A stretch of 64,000 bases of DNA from Aeromonas eucrenophila (GTDB taxonomy: Bacteria; Pseudomonadota; Gammaproteobacteria; Enterobacterales; Aeromonadaceae): the NCBI RefSeq assembly GCF_000819865.1, contig NZ_CDDF01000001.1, positions 132,036-196,035 on the forward strand, read 5' to 3'. The notes under the pieces are model-generated. The model searched no databases, had not been told where the DNA came from, and worked only from the letters and a program-made list of their open reading frames with translations. Position numbers and translations under genes: made by a program. Positions 8,964 through 18,676 of the stretch are shown here, in pieces (position 1 is the stretch's first letter; the number at the start of each line of letters is the position of its first letter).

Positions 8964-10283
8964 ATGATGAGTACATCCCGTACCCTACCCGAGATGGTGG
9001 GATGGGTCAGACAGGAGGGTCTGGCCTTGAGCCTGCCCACCGATCGGCTGGCCTTTCTGATTGCGATCAAGACCTTGTCCGAGGATGAGTCTGATCTCTC
9101 GGAAGCCGCGCTGCACGACGCCTTCGGCTATGTGAGCAGCGCCTTCGGCCAGATGGACGAGACCCAGAGCGGTCGCGCCAACAACGCCATCAACGATCTC
9201 ATTCGCCAGCAACTGCTGTCGCGGTTCAATACCGACATGGTGGTCGGCGAAAGCCTCTACCGCCTGTCGCGCCTCGGCATGGGCATCGTCGACTTCTTTA
9301 TGGACCAGCGCCAGGTCGACTCCATCAAGCTCTCCATCCTGCTGGAACACCTGGCCGCCGAGCTCGATACCGCCCGCAAGGCGGCGCTGACCCTGGATAC
9401 CCGCGAGCAGTGGGACGCCGAGGTGCTGCCCCGGCTCAGCTTCTCCCTCGAAGAGACGCTCGGGCGCATCGATCTCACCCAACGCGCCATGGACGAGCAG
9501 CAGAATCAGGTCAAACGCGAAATAGCGGCCCTGCTGACCCAGAACTGGATCGATGCCATTCACAGCTGCGAGAAGCTGCTGCACGAGACCGGTCAGACCC
9601 TGCGCGAGCTGCAAGACACCCTGGACGCCGCCGGTCACCGCCTGCAGGCGGGGCTGCTCAATATTCAGGAAGCCGCCCAGGGGCGGGACGATCTGTTCCA
9701 CGTCGAGGAGCTGACCCATGCCCTGCAAGGACGGCTCGACGTCATCACCTCCTGGGGCCAGCAGTGTATCGAGCTCTGGTCCCGCTATGACAGACACGTC
9801 CACAAATTTATCCGCAACGCCATCGACATGGACAAGAACCGTGCCTTCAGCCAGCGACTGCGGGAATCCATCCGCAACTTCGAGCAACACAGCTGGCAGC
9901 TGCGCATCGCCGAAGAGCCACGGCTGCTGGAGCTGCGGGACGAGACCATCGCCATCCACGACGAGGAGGTGACCGGCGAGGTGCCCCTCGAGATGGAGTA
10001 CCTGGAGATGGTGGACATCAACCAGGAGCTGGCGGAGCGCATCGAGCGCTACCTCGCCCGCTACCCCGAGCAGCGCTCCCAGCTGGATCTCGCCGACGTG
10101 TTGCGGGAATACCTGCTGGACTACCCGGCTCACGCCCATTTCGATGTGGCGCGTCTCTTGATAGATCAGGCCGTGCGCCTCGGCCATGCCAGTGGTGAAC
10201 GTGAGCTTCACCACCAACCCGCATGGAAACCCATTAACCAAGCTGGATCCAAGGTTCAGGCCTATGTCATTGATCAATACTGA
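8964..10283 (+). CDS. mukF: chromosome partition protein MukF (kleisin)
   Basis: MukF is the kleisin of the MukBEF condensin. It dimerises through an N-terminal winged-helix domain and bridges the MukB heads. The N-terminus ([17 protein letters not shown]) and the segments [53 protein letters not shown] and AIDMDKNR are collinear with E. coli MukF. The C-terminus [15 protein letters not shown] ends in a winged helix. At 439 residues the length is normal. Two adjacent ATGs (8964 and 8967) are possible starts. Its 3' end overlaps mukE by 20 bases, so the two are translationally coupled. Confidence 0.96.
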   Translation: MMSTSRTLPEMVGWVRQEGLALSLPTDRLAFLIAIKTLSEDESDLSEAALHDAFGYVSSAFGQMDETQSGRANNAINDLIRQQLLSRFNTDMVVGESLYRLSRLGMGIVDFFMDQRQVDSIKLSILLEHLAAELDTARKAALTLDTREQWDAEVLPRLSFSLEETLGRIDLTQRAMDEQQNQVKREIAALLTQNWIDAIHSCEKLLHETGQTLRELQDTLDAAGHRLQAGLLNIQEAAQGRDDLFHVEELTHALQGRLDVITSWGQQCIELWSRYDRHVHKFIRNAIDMDKNRAFSQRLRESIRNFEQHSWQLRIAEEPRLLELRDETIAIHDEEVTGEVPLEMEYLEMVDINQELAERIERYLARYPEQRSQLDLADVLREYLLDYPAHAHFDVARLLIDQAVRLGHASGERELHHQPAWKPINQAGSKVQAYVIDQY

Positions 10284-11001
10284 ATTTCCTTTGCCGCTGC
10301 GACTGGCCGAGGCCATCGCCAATCCCTTGTTTCCGCGCATCGACACCGCCTTGCGCTCGGGCCGCCACATCAGTGCCGACGATTTCGAACAACATTCGGC
10401 CCTGGTGGAGTTTCACGGCGAGCTGGAGATCTTCTACGGCCGCTATCAGGTGGAGCTCATCAAGGCGCCGGAAGGCTTCTTCTACCTGCGCCCGCGCCCC
10501 AGCGCCGACATCGGCACCACAGTGCTGTCCGAGCTCGACATGCTGGTGGGCAAGGTGCTCTGTTACCTCTATTTGAGCCCGGACAGGCTCGCCTCGGAAG
10601 GGGTGTTCGCCATGGGCGAGCTGCAGGAGGAGGTGCTGAGCCTCGCCGATGAGAAGCAGCTGCTGCGCATGGTCAACAGCCGCTCCGGCGGCACGGATCT
10701 GGACAAGAAGAAGCTCTTGGAGAAGATCCGCACCTCCATGCGCCGCTTGCGGCGTCTGGGCATGATCACGGCGCTCGGCAATGGCGACAAGTTCCGGGTC
10801 AACGAATCCGTGTTCCGCTTCGCCGCCGACGTGCGCTCCGACGAGGATCCCCGCGCCGTGCAACTGCGGATGATCCAGGAAGGGGAAGCCATCTTCCACG
10901 ACGACGAGATGCCGAGCAGCGATTCCCTGTTCGACGACATCGAGGCGGATCTGGACGAAGAGCAGCTTGAGCTGGAGGTGGAAGATGAGCAGCAAGGTTA
11001 A
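10264..11001 (+). CDS. mukE: chromosome partition protein MukE
   Basis: MukE is the KITE subunit that binds MukF and regulates the MukB ATPase. The core [20 protein letters not shown], the segment [45 protein letters not shown] and [12 protein letters not shown] are collinear with E. coli MukE. The acidic C-terminal tail is typical but slightly longer (245 residues). I chose ATG 10264, inside the 3' end of mukF; the longer frame adds 26 residues that shadow mukF. The last codons contain a strong GGAGG that could serve the small ORF at 10985. Confidence 0.95.
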   Translation: MSLINTEFPLPLRLAEAIANPLFPRIDTALRSGRHISADDFEQHSALVEFHGELEIFYGRYQVELIKAPEGFFYLRPRPSADIGTTVLSELDMLVGKVLCYLYLSPDRLASEGVFAMGELQEEVLSLADEKQLLRMVNSRSGGTDLDKKKLLEKIRTSMRRLRRLGMITALGNGDKFRVNESVFRFAADVRSDEDPRAVQLRMIQEGEAIFHDDEMPSSDSLFDDIEADLDEEQLELEVEDEQQG

Positions 11002-11068
11002 ATTTTTGGCCCCGATGGGGACGACAGTTGTGATGGAGCCCGTTGATGTGAAGGAGAGAGCGGCGTGA
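10985..11068 (+). CDS. possible 27-codon coupling ORF between mukE and mukB
   Basis: ATG 10985 lies 6 bases after GGAGG (10974-10978), inside the end of mukE. It reads [20 protein letters not shown] and seven more residues, and stops at TGA 11066-11068. That TGA overlaps the GTG start of mukB in a GTGA. It therefore spans exactly the mukE-mukB gap, and ribosomes finishing it would end on the mukB start. I know of no counterpart. It could be a real leader or coupling peptide, or chance. Confidence 0.35.
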   Translation: MSSKVKFLAPMGTTVVMEPVDVKERAA

Positions 11069-14000
11069 GAGGCAAATTCAAATCCCTGACCATGGTCAAC
11101 TGGAACGGCTTCTTCGCCCGCACCTTCGATCTCGACCAGCTGGTCACCACGCTCTCCGGCGGCAACGGGGCGGGCAAGTCCACCACCATGGCGGCCTTTA
11201 TCGCGGCCCTGATTCCGGATCAGTCCCTGCTGCATTTCCGTAACACCACGGAAGCTGGCTCCTCCAGCGCGTCCCGTGACAAGGGGCTCTACGGCAAGCT
11301 GCAGCGCGGCCACTGCTACTCGGTGCTCGAAGTGATGAACAGCCGCGAGCAGCGGATCTGGGTCGGCGTGCACCTGGAGCAGGTCGCGAACCGCGACAAC
11401 AAGGTCAACATCACTCCCTTCGCCCTGGTGGATGTGCCGGCCAATCTGGCACCGACCGATCTCTTGCTGGAGAAGCTCGAGGGCGGCAAGGGGCGGGTAC
11501 GCGCCTTCGCCGACCTGAAGGGCGCGGCCGCCGAGCTTGGCGCCATGAAGGTCGCCAAGTTCAATACGGTGACCGATTACCACAACTTCATGTTCGAGTT
11601 CGGCATCACGCCCAAGAAGTTGCGTGATCAGAAGGATCGCGGCAAGTTCTACCGGCTGATCGAAGCCTCCCTCTACGGCGGCATTTCGTCCTCCATCAGC
11701 CGCTCCCTGCGTGAATACCTGCTGCCGGAGAACTCCGGCGTGCGCAAGGCGTTCCAGGACATGGAGGCGGCCATCTACGAGAACCGCCGCACCCTGGAGG
11801 CCATCAAGGAGACCCAGGGTCAGCGGGATCTGTTCAAGAACCTGATCACCGAGACCACTCATTACGTGGCGGCGGACTATGTGCGCAATGCCGCCGAGAA
11901 GAACCGCCTCTCCGAGCTGGCCCTCAAGGCCCGTCAGGAGCTGGTGGGCAAACGCCGCCTGCTCGCCGAAGAGAAGCAGCGCGCCATCTATCTCGCGGAC
12001 GAGGTGGATCAGCTCACCAACCGCGAGAAGCTGTTGACCGACGAGCTGGAGAGTGCCGCCGAGCACCTGGCCAAGGTGATGGCCGCCGTTGCCCTGCAGA
12101 AGAAGATCGCCATGTATCGCGCCGATCTGGCGGATCTCAGTGACAAGCTCGAGCAGCAACAGGCGGTGGCAGAAGAGATCCACAGCCAGCTGCTGGAGGT
12201 GGAAGAGCGCAAGGAGCTGGCACAGGGGGAGGTCGATAGCCTCAAGACCCAGCTCGCCGACTATCAGCAGGCGCTCGACATCCAGCAGACCCGAGCCATC
12301 CAGTACCGTCAGGCGGTGCAGGCGCTGGACAATGCCCGCGAGCAGTGTGAGCTACCCGATCTGACCATCGAGAGAGCAAACGACAGCCTGCATCAGTTCC
12401 GCGCTGCCGAGCAGAGCCTCACCAGCCGGGTGCTGGGGGCCGAGCAGCAGCTCGCCCTGGCCAAAGCCGCGGTAGCCGAACACCAGGCCGCACTGACGCT
12501 GCTGCTGGGCATCGCGCCCGAGACCGCCCGCGAGGCCGCCTGGCCCACTGCCCAGGCCCTGCTCAAGCGCCACATCGAAGACAAGGCCCGAATCGCCCAA
12601 GGGCAGGGGCTGCGCGCCGCCCTGGCTCGGCTGGAAAAAGAGAGCGAGAGCCAGAAGAACCTGCTGCGCCTGCGCGATGAGCTGAGCGAAGCCTCTGGTC
12701 AGCAGATCGCCAGCAGCGATGAGCTGGAACTTTTCCTTGAGGCGCAGCGCAGCCGCCAGGAAGAGCTGGTCGAGTTGCAAGGCGAGGTGAATCAGCGCCG
12801 CGCCAGCCTGGAGCATCAGGGGGCCCAGCTTGGCCGCGACATCGGCGATCTCACCAAATTGGCCCCGCGTTGGCTCAAATCTTTCGAGAAACTCGAGCAA
12901 CTGCGCGAGCAGAGCGGATTGCCGCTCACCAGTGCCGAGGCGCTGTCGGCTGGCATGCAGACGGTGCTCGACAAGGAGCGCGAGTTCGAGCAGCAGAGCA
13001 ATCGCATTCAGGCCCAGAAACAGGCCCTCGAGCTGCAAATTCGCAACCTGCAACTGGGGGCCGGCGAGGCGGATCCACGTCTGGCCCGCATCGCCGAGCA
13101 GGTGGGGGGCGTGCTGCTCTCCGATGTCTATGACGACATCTCCATCGACGATGCCCCTTACTACTCCGCGCTCTATGGCCCGGCTCGCAGCGCCCTGGTG
13201 GTGCTGGATCTGGAAGGCGCCATCGAGCGGCTGAAGAAACTGGAAGATTGCCCGGAGGATATCTACCTCATTCAGGGCAACCCGGATTCGTTTGATGAGG
13301 ATCTGGTGGAGGCGGACGAGCTCGGCGACGCCGTGCTGGTGCGTAGCAGCAAGCGCCAGGTGCGCTTCTCCCGCTATCCCGAATTGCCGATCTTTGGCCG
13401 CGCCGCACGTGAGAAACGCATCGAACAGCTCGACCTTGAGCGCGAAAACCTCATCGAGGGTTACGCCAAGGCCGCCTTCGAGCAGCAGAAGTACCATCGC
13501 CTCTACGGCCACTTCCGCGACTTTATCGGTGCCCACCTGGACATCGCCTTCCGCCCGGATCCGGAGGCCGAGGTGCAGGCCAAGCAGAGCGAGCTGCGCG
13601 CGTTGCAAGGGGCCATCGGTGAATGCGACAAGCAACTGGTCGAGGCCAAGGCCGCCAACGCCCAGCTGGTGCGTCACATCCAGCTGGTGCAGGCCATGTT
13701 GCCCTTCGCCCACCTGTTTGCCGAGGCCGATCTGGCCGCGCGCCTCGAAGCCGCTCACGCCGATGTGGAGCGCCTCAAGGCCGCCGAAGCTTTTATCGCG
13801 CAGCATGGCAAGGCGCTGGAGCAACTGGAGGCCAAGGTGCAGGTGCTGCGCCAAGACCCTCAGGATCTCGCCGCCCTGCAGGCCGCGTATGACGAGGCGA
13901 GTGAAGCGCTGGCGGAGCAGAAGCGCCGCGCCTACGCGTTGGATCAGCTGGTGGCTCGTCTGCCGCACTTTGCCTATCAGGATGCGCAAGACTTGCTCGG

Positions 14001-15492
14001 CAAGGCCTCCGAGATGAGCGAGCGCCTGAAAGAGAAGCTCAAAGCTGCCGAGCTGGCCGCCCGCACCGCCACCGAGCAGCACAAGAAGATCGCCCTGCGC
14101 CACACCGAGGCGCTGCAACTGCGCACCGCACTCAACTCCAGCGTGGAAGCCAAGCGCCAGACCCTGAATGAGTTCGAGCAGGAGCTCGCGGCCATGGGGC
14201 TGACCTTGTCCGCCGACATGGAAGAGAAATCCCGCGCCCACAAGAAAGAGATCGAAGAGCTGCTCATCCGCACCCGCTCCCGTCGCACCAGCGCCGAGGC
14301 CCAGTTGCAGGTGACCAAGCGCGAGATTGAATCCCTTGGTGGTCGTCTCAAGCTGGAAGGCAAAGACTACTTCGGTGCCCGCAAATCCCTGGTGGGCCAC
14401 AAGGCGAGCTGGTCGCGGGTGGTGCGTCTGGCGCGGGAGACCGACGTCGAGAAGCGCCTCAACAAGCGCGAGCTGGCTTACTTAGACAGCGATGAGCTGC
14501 GCTCCATGTCGGACAAGGCCCTCGGCGCCCTGCGGGTCGCCGTGGCCCACGACGAGGCCCTGCGCGATGCGCTGCGCCTGTCTGAAGGCAGCCGCAATAC
14601 CGAGCAGAAGGTCGCCTTCTACGTGCAGGTCTATCGCTATCTGAAGGATCGCATTCGCAACGACATCATCCGCTCTGACGATCCGGTGGAGGCCATCGAG
14701 GAGATGGAGATCGAGCTGGCGCGGCTTGCCGATGAGCTCAAGCAGCGGGAGACCCACCTGTCGCTCTCCTCCCACGAGGTGGCGGCCAAGATAACCAACA
14801 TCATCCGCCGCGAGCAGAACCGCATCCGGGTGCTGAACCAGGGCCTGCAGAACATCGCCTTCGGTCTGGTGCGCGGGGTGCGCCTCAACGTCAACATCCG
14901 CGAGGCGCACACTCGCCTGCTGACCGCGCTCGCCGATCAGAGTGCCATGCACAACGATCTGTTCGCCGACAAGGAGCTCAGCTTCTCCGAGGCCATGGCC
15001 AAGCTGTTCCAGCGCCTCAACCCGCAGGTGGAGCAGGGGGAACGCAGCTATCAGGTGATGGGCGATGTGTTGCTCGATTATCGCAACTACCTGGAGCTGG
15101 AGATCGAGGTGCAACGCGGCGCCGACGGCTGGCTGCGGGCGGAGAGCGGCGCGCTCTCCACCGGCGAGGCGATCGGTACCGGTCAGGCCATCCTGTTGAT
15201 GGTGCTGATCAGCTGGGAGGAGGAGTCCCGCCGCCTGCGCGGCAAGGACATAGCCCCCTGCCGTCTGTTGTTCCTGGACGAGGCGGCGCGGCTGGATGGC
15301 AAGTCCATCGCCACCCTGTTCGAGCTGTGCGAGCGGCAGGACATGCAACTGCTTATCGCGGCGCCCGAGAATATCAGCCCGGAGAAGGGCACCACCTACA
15401 AGCTCATCCGCAAGGTGCAGGGCAAGCACGAACACGTGCACGTGGTGGGCCTGCGGGGCTTTGGTTTTGCCGATGACAAGTTGATCGCCTGA
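11065..15492 (+). CDS. mukB: chromosome partition protein MukB (SMC-like ATPase)
   Basis: MukB is the SMC-like ATPase of the MukBEF condensin; it extrudes DNA loops and helps segregate chromosomes. Walker A is GGNGAGKST at residues 32-40. Long coiled coils flank a hinge at about residues 650-790 (GGVLLSDVYDDISIDDAPYY). The ABC signature LSTGEAIGTGQA lies near 1364 and Walker B RLLFLDEAARLD near 1400. At 1475 residues it is close to the E. coli length of 1486. The start is GTG 11065 behind AAGGAGAG. It is the last gene of the cmoM-mukF-mukE-mukB run, and a strong hairpin follows. Confidence 0.97.
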   Translation: MRGKFKSLTMVNWNGFFARTFDLDQLVTTLSGGNGAGKSTTMAAFIAALIPDQSLLHFRNTTEAGSSSASRDKGLYGKLQRGHCYSVLEVMNSREQRIWVGVHLEQVANRDNKVNITPFALVDVPANLAPTDLLLEKLEGGKGRVRAFADLKGAAAELGAMKVAKFNTVTDYHNFMFEFGITPKKLRDQKDRGKFYRLIEASLYGGISSSISRSLREYLLPENSGVRKAFQDMEAAIYENRRTLEAIKETQGQRDLFKNLITETTHYVAADYVRNAAEKNRLSELALKARQELVGKRRLLAEEKQRAIYLADEVDQLTNREKLLTDELESAAEHLAKVMAAVALQKKIAMYRADLADLSDKLEQQQAVAEEIHSQLLEVEERKELAQGEVDSLKTQLADYQQALDIQQTRAIQYRQAVQALDNAREQCELPDLTIERANDSLHQFRAAEQSLTSRVLGAEQQLALAKAAVAEHQAALTLLLGIAPETAREAAWPTAQALLKRHIEDKARIAQGQGLRAALARLEKESESQKNLLRLRDELSEASGQQIASSDELELFLEAQRSRQEELVELQGEVNQRRASLEHQGAQLGRDIGDLTKLAPRWLKSFEKLEQLREQSGLPLTSAEALSAGMQTVLDKEREFEQQSNRIQAQKQALELQIRNLQLGAGEADPRLARIAEQVGGVLLSDVYDDISIDDAPYYSALYGPARSALVVLDLEGAIERLKKLEDCPEDIYLIQGNPDSFDEDLVEADELGDAVLVRSSKRQVRFSRYPELPIFGRAAREKRIEQLDLERENLIEGYAKAAFEQQKYHRLYGHFRDFIGAHLDIAFRPDPEAEVQAKQSELRALQGAIGECDKQLVEAKAANAQLVRHIQLVQAMLPFAHLFAEADLAARLEAAHADVERLKAAEAFIAQHGKALEQLEAKVQVLRQDPQDLAALQAAYDEASEALAEQKRRAYALDQLVARLPHFAYQDAQDLLGKASEMSERLKEKLKAAELAARTATEQHKKIALRHTEALQLRTALNSSVEAKRQTLNEFEQELAAMGLTLSADMEEKSRAHKKEIEELLIRTRSRRTSAEAQLQVTKREIESLGGRLKLEGKDYFGARKSLVGHKASWSRVVRLARETDVEKRLNKRELAYLDSDELRSMSDKALGALRVAVAHDEALRDALRLSEGSRNTEQKVAFYVQVYRYLKDRIRNDIIRSDDPVEAIEEMEIELARLADELKQRETHLSLSSHEVAAKITNIIRREQNRIRVLNQGLQNIAFGLVRGVRLNVNIREAHTRLLTALADQSAMHNDLFADKELSFSEAMAKLFQRLNPQVEQGERSYQVMGDVLLDYRNYLELEIEVQRGADGWLRAESGALSTGEAIGTGQAILLMVLISWEEESRRLRGKDIAPCRLLFLDEAARLDGKSIATLFELCERQDMQLLIAAPENISPEKGTTYKLIRKVQGKHEHVHVVGLRGFGFADDKLIA

Positions 15493-15519
15493 CACAGGTT
15501 GACGGGTGAACACACAAAC

Positions 15520-15545
15520 GGGAGGCTTGGGCCTCCCATTTTTAT
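15520..15545 (+). terminator. terminator after mukB
   Basis: GGGAGGC, a short loop and GCCTCCC are followed by ATTTTTAT, 28 bases past the mukB stop. It marks the left edge of the A+T-richer island that follows. Almost the same hairpin is used at 22070. Confidence 0.88.
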
Positions 15546-15853
15546 GAAAAATTTAAATTAATGGTGAATGTTAAATCTTCAATGTCGTTTTTCTGTAACT
15601 GTTTGCAGATGTTTTCATTAATTTTGGAAAATTTTTCCCACGTTATTTCATGAGATAGATTTACGTTGTAATAATCCTCCACTCTACATATCAATGGCCT
15701 GTCATCATAAATGGAGCAAAGATTGGTAGTATCGTCAAAATGACGACATACCCCATCCCCTTTATCCAGATAGGCGGTTATTTCACTCATTCCAACGTTG
15801 CGACAACACAGACCACATTGATCACACGGGAAGGGTGTCAGCGGTTTTAGCAT
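15542..15853 (-). CDS. YkgJ-family cysteine-cluster protein
   Basis: This small protein of about 103 residues has the cysteine pattern of the YkgJ (UPF0153) zinc or iron-chelating family: CDQCGLCC near the N-terminus, then CRHF, LCSIYDDRPLICR. The function of the family is unknown. ATG 15853 overlaps the stop codon of the upstream gene (TAA at 15849-15847), so translation is probably coupled; an in-frame TTG at 15868 is an alternative. Upstream, on the same strand, are the HNH-like membrane protein, the Gly/Ala-rich protein and the WYL regulator. It is the last gene of that operon, and its 3' end touches the mukB terminator. Confidence 0.75.
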   Translation of the reverse strand: MLKPLTPFPCDQCGLCCRNVGMSEITAYLDKGDGVCRHFDDTTNLCSIYDDRPLICRVEDYYNVNLSHEITWEKFSKINENICKQLQKNDIEDLTFTINLNFS

Positions 15854-17556
15854 AAGGTTTTTAACCAACTACGGGTACTTTCTGAATTTCCAGGCTCAAA
15901 TGGCAAATCAATGTTTCGTTTTATCATCTCTGCATGAAGCACGAGACCTCGCTCATATTCGCCATTGGTAACAGAGAGTCTATCGGTGAACGCCTGCAAC
16001 TCGTCCACATTCATATTGAACTCTACTTTTGCCAACTCGGCGAGGTACGTGTCCAATTTGGCATTGATTGCCTGAAATTGCTCCAGGGTTTGTTTGTAGT
16101 GGCTCTTGAATTGATTCAAAAAATGCCAGATTTTTTGCATTATTTCACTATGGTCGAGGAAATAGGTCATGCCGACAGTCATTATCCCCGTGGCCAGCGC
16201 GCTGAGGAACGCAGCAATTTCTGTACCAAATGGGAATGTCATCACTGTGGTCAGATATTGATTTAATACGACCCCAAGCGACAGTGAGACACCCATGGAA
16301 ATTAAGCGAAGTACTTCTCTGGTTAGATCGCCAAGCTCAAGTTTTTGTGGATTAAAAAACACCAGTTTGGCGACGCTTACCATGGTGCCCCACATTTCAC
16401 GAATAAATTTACCGAGGGTTTTCCCTGTGGTGGTAAAAATATTCAACAGTGTGTTGGTGATGCTGGAAAGGATGCCGCCCACGGCACTACCTTTAAAGGA
16501 AATCAGCAAATCTTTAAATCTCTCGGTTACTCGCTGCCAGATATTTTTCAGTACATGGTTAATATCAGCCGTAAATTCTCTTAACGTGAAATTTTGCTTG
16601 TTCTTATGGAAAATGACAGGAAATTGTTCTTTTAGCTCGAACCATACTTCGGCCAAAACAATACCAAGTGCCTCTCGCATCCCCATGCGTACGCCACTGT
16701 TTAGCGATGCAAGTGCGGTATTCGTAAGGAATTTACTGCTCGTATAATATTTCACGTTTATTTGGTGGTCGTAATTTTGCCGGGTTACCTTATCGGCAGC
16801 CAGCATTTTTTCTTTGTCTATGCTCTCCAGTGTGGCAATTTTTTGCTGGGCACTGTTAATCTCCACCTCTAATTCTCGTCTCTTATGACGATTCTCTGGG
16901 CTGTCAGCAGGCGTTCTATCTAACCGTGTTTTTATGTTATCAATGTGGTCTTTGGTTGATGTTATTTTTTGCGGGACAATATCATTGACAAATTTTTCGA
17001 CCGAGTGTTCCCGTTTGATATTATTGATGTAGTAATACGTTGAAATCAGATTGGAGTCTTGATTGGCTAGGACGATGCCATCGGCTCCTGCCAGATGTCG
17101 CCCTGCGTCATGATGCACCTCATGGGCAGAAATGACATGATCCAGTTGGCGATTTTCATGTTGCCGCATAGTGTCATCTCTATATTTATCATAGAGCTGG
17201 CCATCTTTATGCAAGTGTTTATCCCGTGCGCCACGGGATTTATAATTATTATCTGAGCGATAAATGTCCTCTCTTTTGGCCTTTCCATTTATATCAAAAA
17301 TGGTATTGCCATGTTCATCTTTTTTTATTGGTCGGTATTCATCTCTGTTCTCATATGAATATTTAAACTCATCAGAGATATGAGTTTCAGTATCTCCACT
17401 CTGCCATTTCCTGACATTATGGATCGTATCTACATCACCACCTTTCTTATCTTCCAGCAGTAAAAAATCCAAGCCAAACGAGGTGACTAAATTTTTTATA
17501 ACTTGATTGTGCAATTCAGAAGTGAAATCGAAATCGATACTTTGTACGTGATTCAT
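15847..17556 (-). CDS. unknown protein with HNH-like motif and C-terminal membrane helices
   Basis: I do not recognise this 569-residue protein. It starts at ATG 17556 (MNHVQSIDFDF) behind AGG; the longer frame adds 15 residues. Residues about 137-180 read QLDHVISAHEVHHDAGR, then ANQDSNLIST and INNIKREH. This resembles the DH...N...H/N layout of HNH nucleases, but one cannot call activity from it. A charged helical segment follows at about 190-265. Hydrophobic segments around 417-435 and 445-466 look membrane-spanning, then a helical tail. It lies second to last in a leftward operon behind a WYL regulator and a Gly/Ala-rich membrane protein. Composition is A+T-richer than the mukB neighbourhood, suggesting transfer. 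A nuclease effector of a defence-like system is my inference. Confidence 0.7.
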   Translation of the reverse strand: MNHVQSIDFDFTSELHNQVIKNLVTSFGLDFLLLEDKKGGDVDTIHNVRKWQSGDTETHISDEFKYSYENRDEYRPIKKDEHGNTIFDINGKAKREDIYRSDNNYKSRGARDKHLHKDGQLYDKYRDDTMRQHENRQLDHVISAHEVHHDAGRHLAGADGIVLANQDSNLISTYYYINNIKREHSVEKFVNDIVPQKITSTKDHIDNIKTRLDRTPADSPENRHKRRELEVEINSAQQKIATLESIDKEKMLAADKVTRQNYDHQINVKYYTSSKFLTNTALASLNSGVRMGMREALGIVLAEVWFELKEQFPVIFHKNKQNFTLREFTADINHVLKNIWQRVTERFKDLLISFKGSAVGGILSSITNTLLNIFTTTGKTLGKFIREMWGTMVSVAKLVFFNPQKLELGDLTREVLRLISMGVSLSLGVVLNQYLTTVMTFPFGTEIAAFLSALATGIMTVGMTYFLDHSEIMQKIWHFLNQFKSHYKQTLEQFQAINAKLDTYLAELAKVEFNMNVDELQAFTDRLSVTNGEYERGLVLHAEMIKRNIDLPFEPGNSESTRSWLKTLC

Positions 17557-17613
17557 AGCATTACCTATGGAATAATCGTAGTGGCACTGAAATCGCACCA
17601 CTACGATTGATTA

Positions 17614-18672
17614 TTATTTTGCAGAGTCCAATACTGAATTTATTTCAGCTTCATTCAATACTTGCATACCATTTTCATTAGTATCAAACTGAGGGATATT
17701 ATCATCGTTTATGATAACCTTACCTTGGCTATCCATTTTCGGTTTGAACAGCGGAGTGGTAATAATGTCGGTTAAGATAGAAGCCAATTGCATACCATTT
17801 TCAATGGTTCGGATAGCATCTTCTTTTAGCTCATCAGCGGCGATGCTGCCTCTAGTTATAATTTGGTTATTAATGTATTTAAGCATGTCGAAATAGGGAA
17901 CAAATAATTGATAAAGATGATTGGTATGGTGATGAATTTTATTGACATAAAGAGATGTTTTTTCAAGCTGAACTTTAGCTCGTTCAAGTTTATCAACAGC
18001 AGAATTTGCTTCATCGCGAGTAGATCGCGCATCCTTTAACGCCTCTTCTGCATGAGAGGCATAAGCCCAACCAGCAATGGCGATGATGGGGGCGGCGACC
18101 ACAGAGCCTAATACCATAGCTCCACCAGCCATGCCAAAACCACCAGCCGCCAGTGAGCCGCCACCAATTGCTGCCATGGCAGCATTATAAGCAGCGACAC
18201 CTGAGAGAGCTGCAATAGGGGTGCCGGTAGAGGCGGCTGCCAATGCCATGACCCCACCATATACGGCATATGCGGCAGCGGCACCGCCAACGCCAGCACC
18301 TGCAATTTTGCCAAGATAGGCGGTTGTTGACAGGGCTAGCTCATCTATTTTCACCAATTTATGCTTGGGTAGTGTAAACGCGATATCTTTATTATTAGCG
18401 GCATTTATTTTGGCAAGAATATCATTTGATAGTTTGCGAAATTCTTTAAAGTCAGAACCTATTTTTAATTGCAGGGAACCAAGCAGCTCAAGATCCGTTG
18501 TTGTTTGTTCATTTACTGTGTCGAATGAATCTTTTGCTTTTTCGTATTTTGAACGAGCCCCTTCAAGGATATCATTCGCTAATGATTTATCCTGATAACC
18601 GTCATAACCTTTCTTAGCACCAAATCCTGCCGCTGCGATTGCGGCTGCACCTAAGATAAATGGTAATGGCAT
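17614..18672 (-). CDS. unknown Gly/Ala-rich membrane protein with coiled coils
   Basis: I do not recognise this 352-residue protein. A short hydrophobic N-terminus (PLPFILGAAAIAAAGFGA) is followed by a helical, coiled-coil-like stretch at about 30-100. A long Gly/Ala-rich hydrophobic block at about 120-205 contains repeated small-residue patterns such as GGGSLAAGGFGMAGGAM. A second charged helix follows at 207-245, and then a soluble tail. This layout suggests a membrane-inserting or pore-like protein. GGGAG-type ribosome binding (GGGAG in the end of the WYL gene) precedes ATG 18672, and only 4 bases separate it from the WYL stop, so they are cotranscribed. The HNH-like gene follows 57 bases downstream. 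Confidence 0.7.
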   Translation of the reverse strand: MPLPFILGAAAIAAAGFGAKKGYDGYQDKSLANDILEGARSKYEKAKDSFDTVNEQTTTDLELLGSLQLKIGSDFKEFRKLSNDILAKINAANNKDIAFTLPKHKLVKIDELALSTTAYLGKIAGAGVGGAAAAYAVYGGVMALAAASTGTPIAALSGVAAYNAAMAAIGGGSLAAGGFGMAGGAMVLGSVVAAPIIAIAGWAYASHAEEALKDARSTRDEANSAVDKLERAKVQLEKTSLYVNKIHHHTNHLYQLFVPYFDMLKYINNQIITRGSIAADELKEDAIRTIENGMQLASILTDIITTPLFKPKMDSQGKVIINDDNIPQFDTNENGMQVLNEAEINSVLDSAK

Positions 18673-18676
18673 AATA

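Noticed and set aside
10267..14400. Very long leftward frames opposite mukE and mukB (638 and 682 codons)
   Set aside because: They are antisense shadows with low-complexity His/Leu/Gly-rich translations and no domain.
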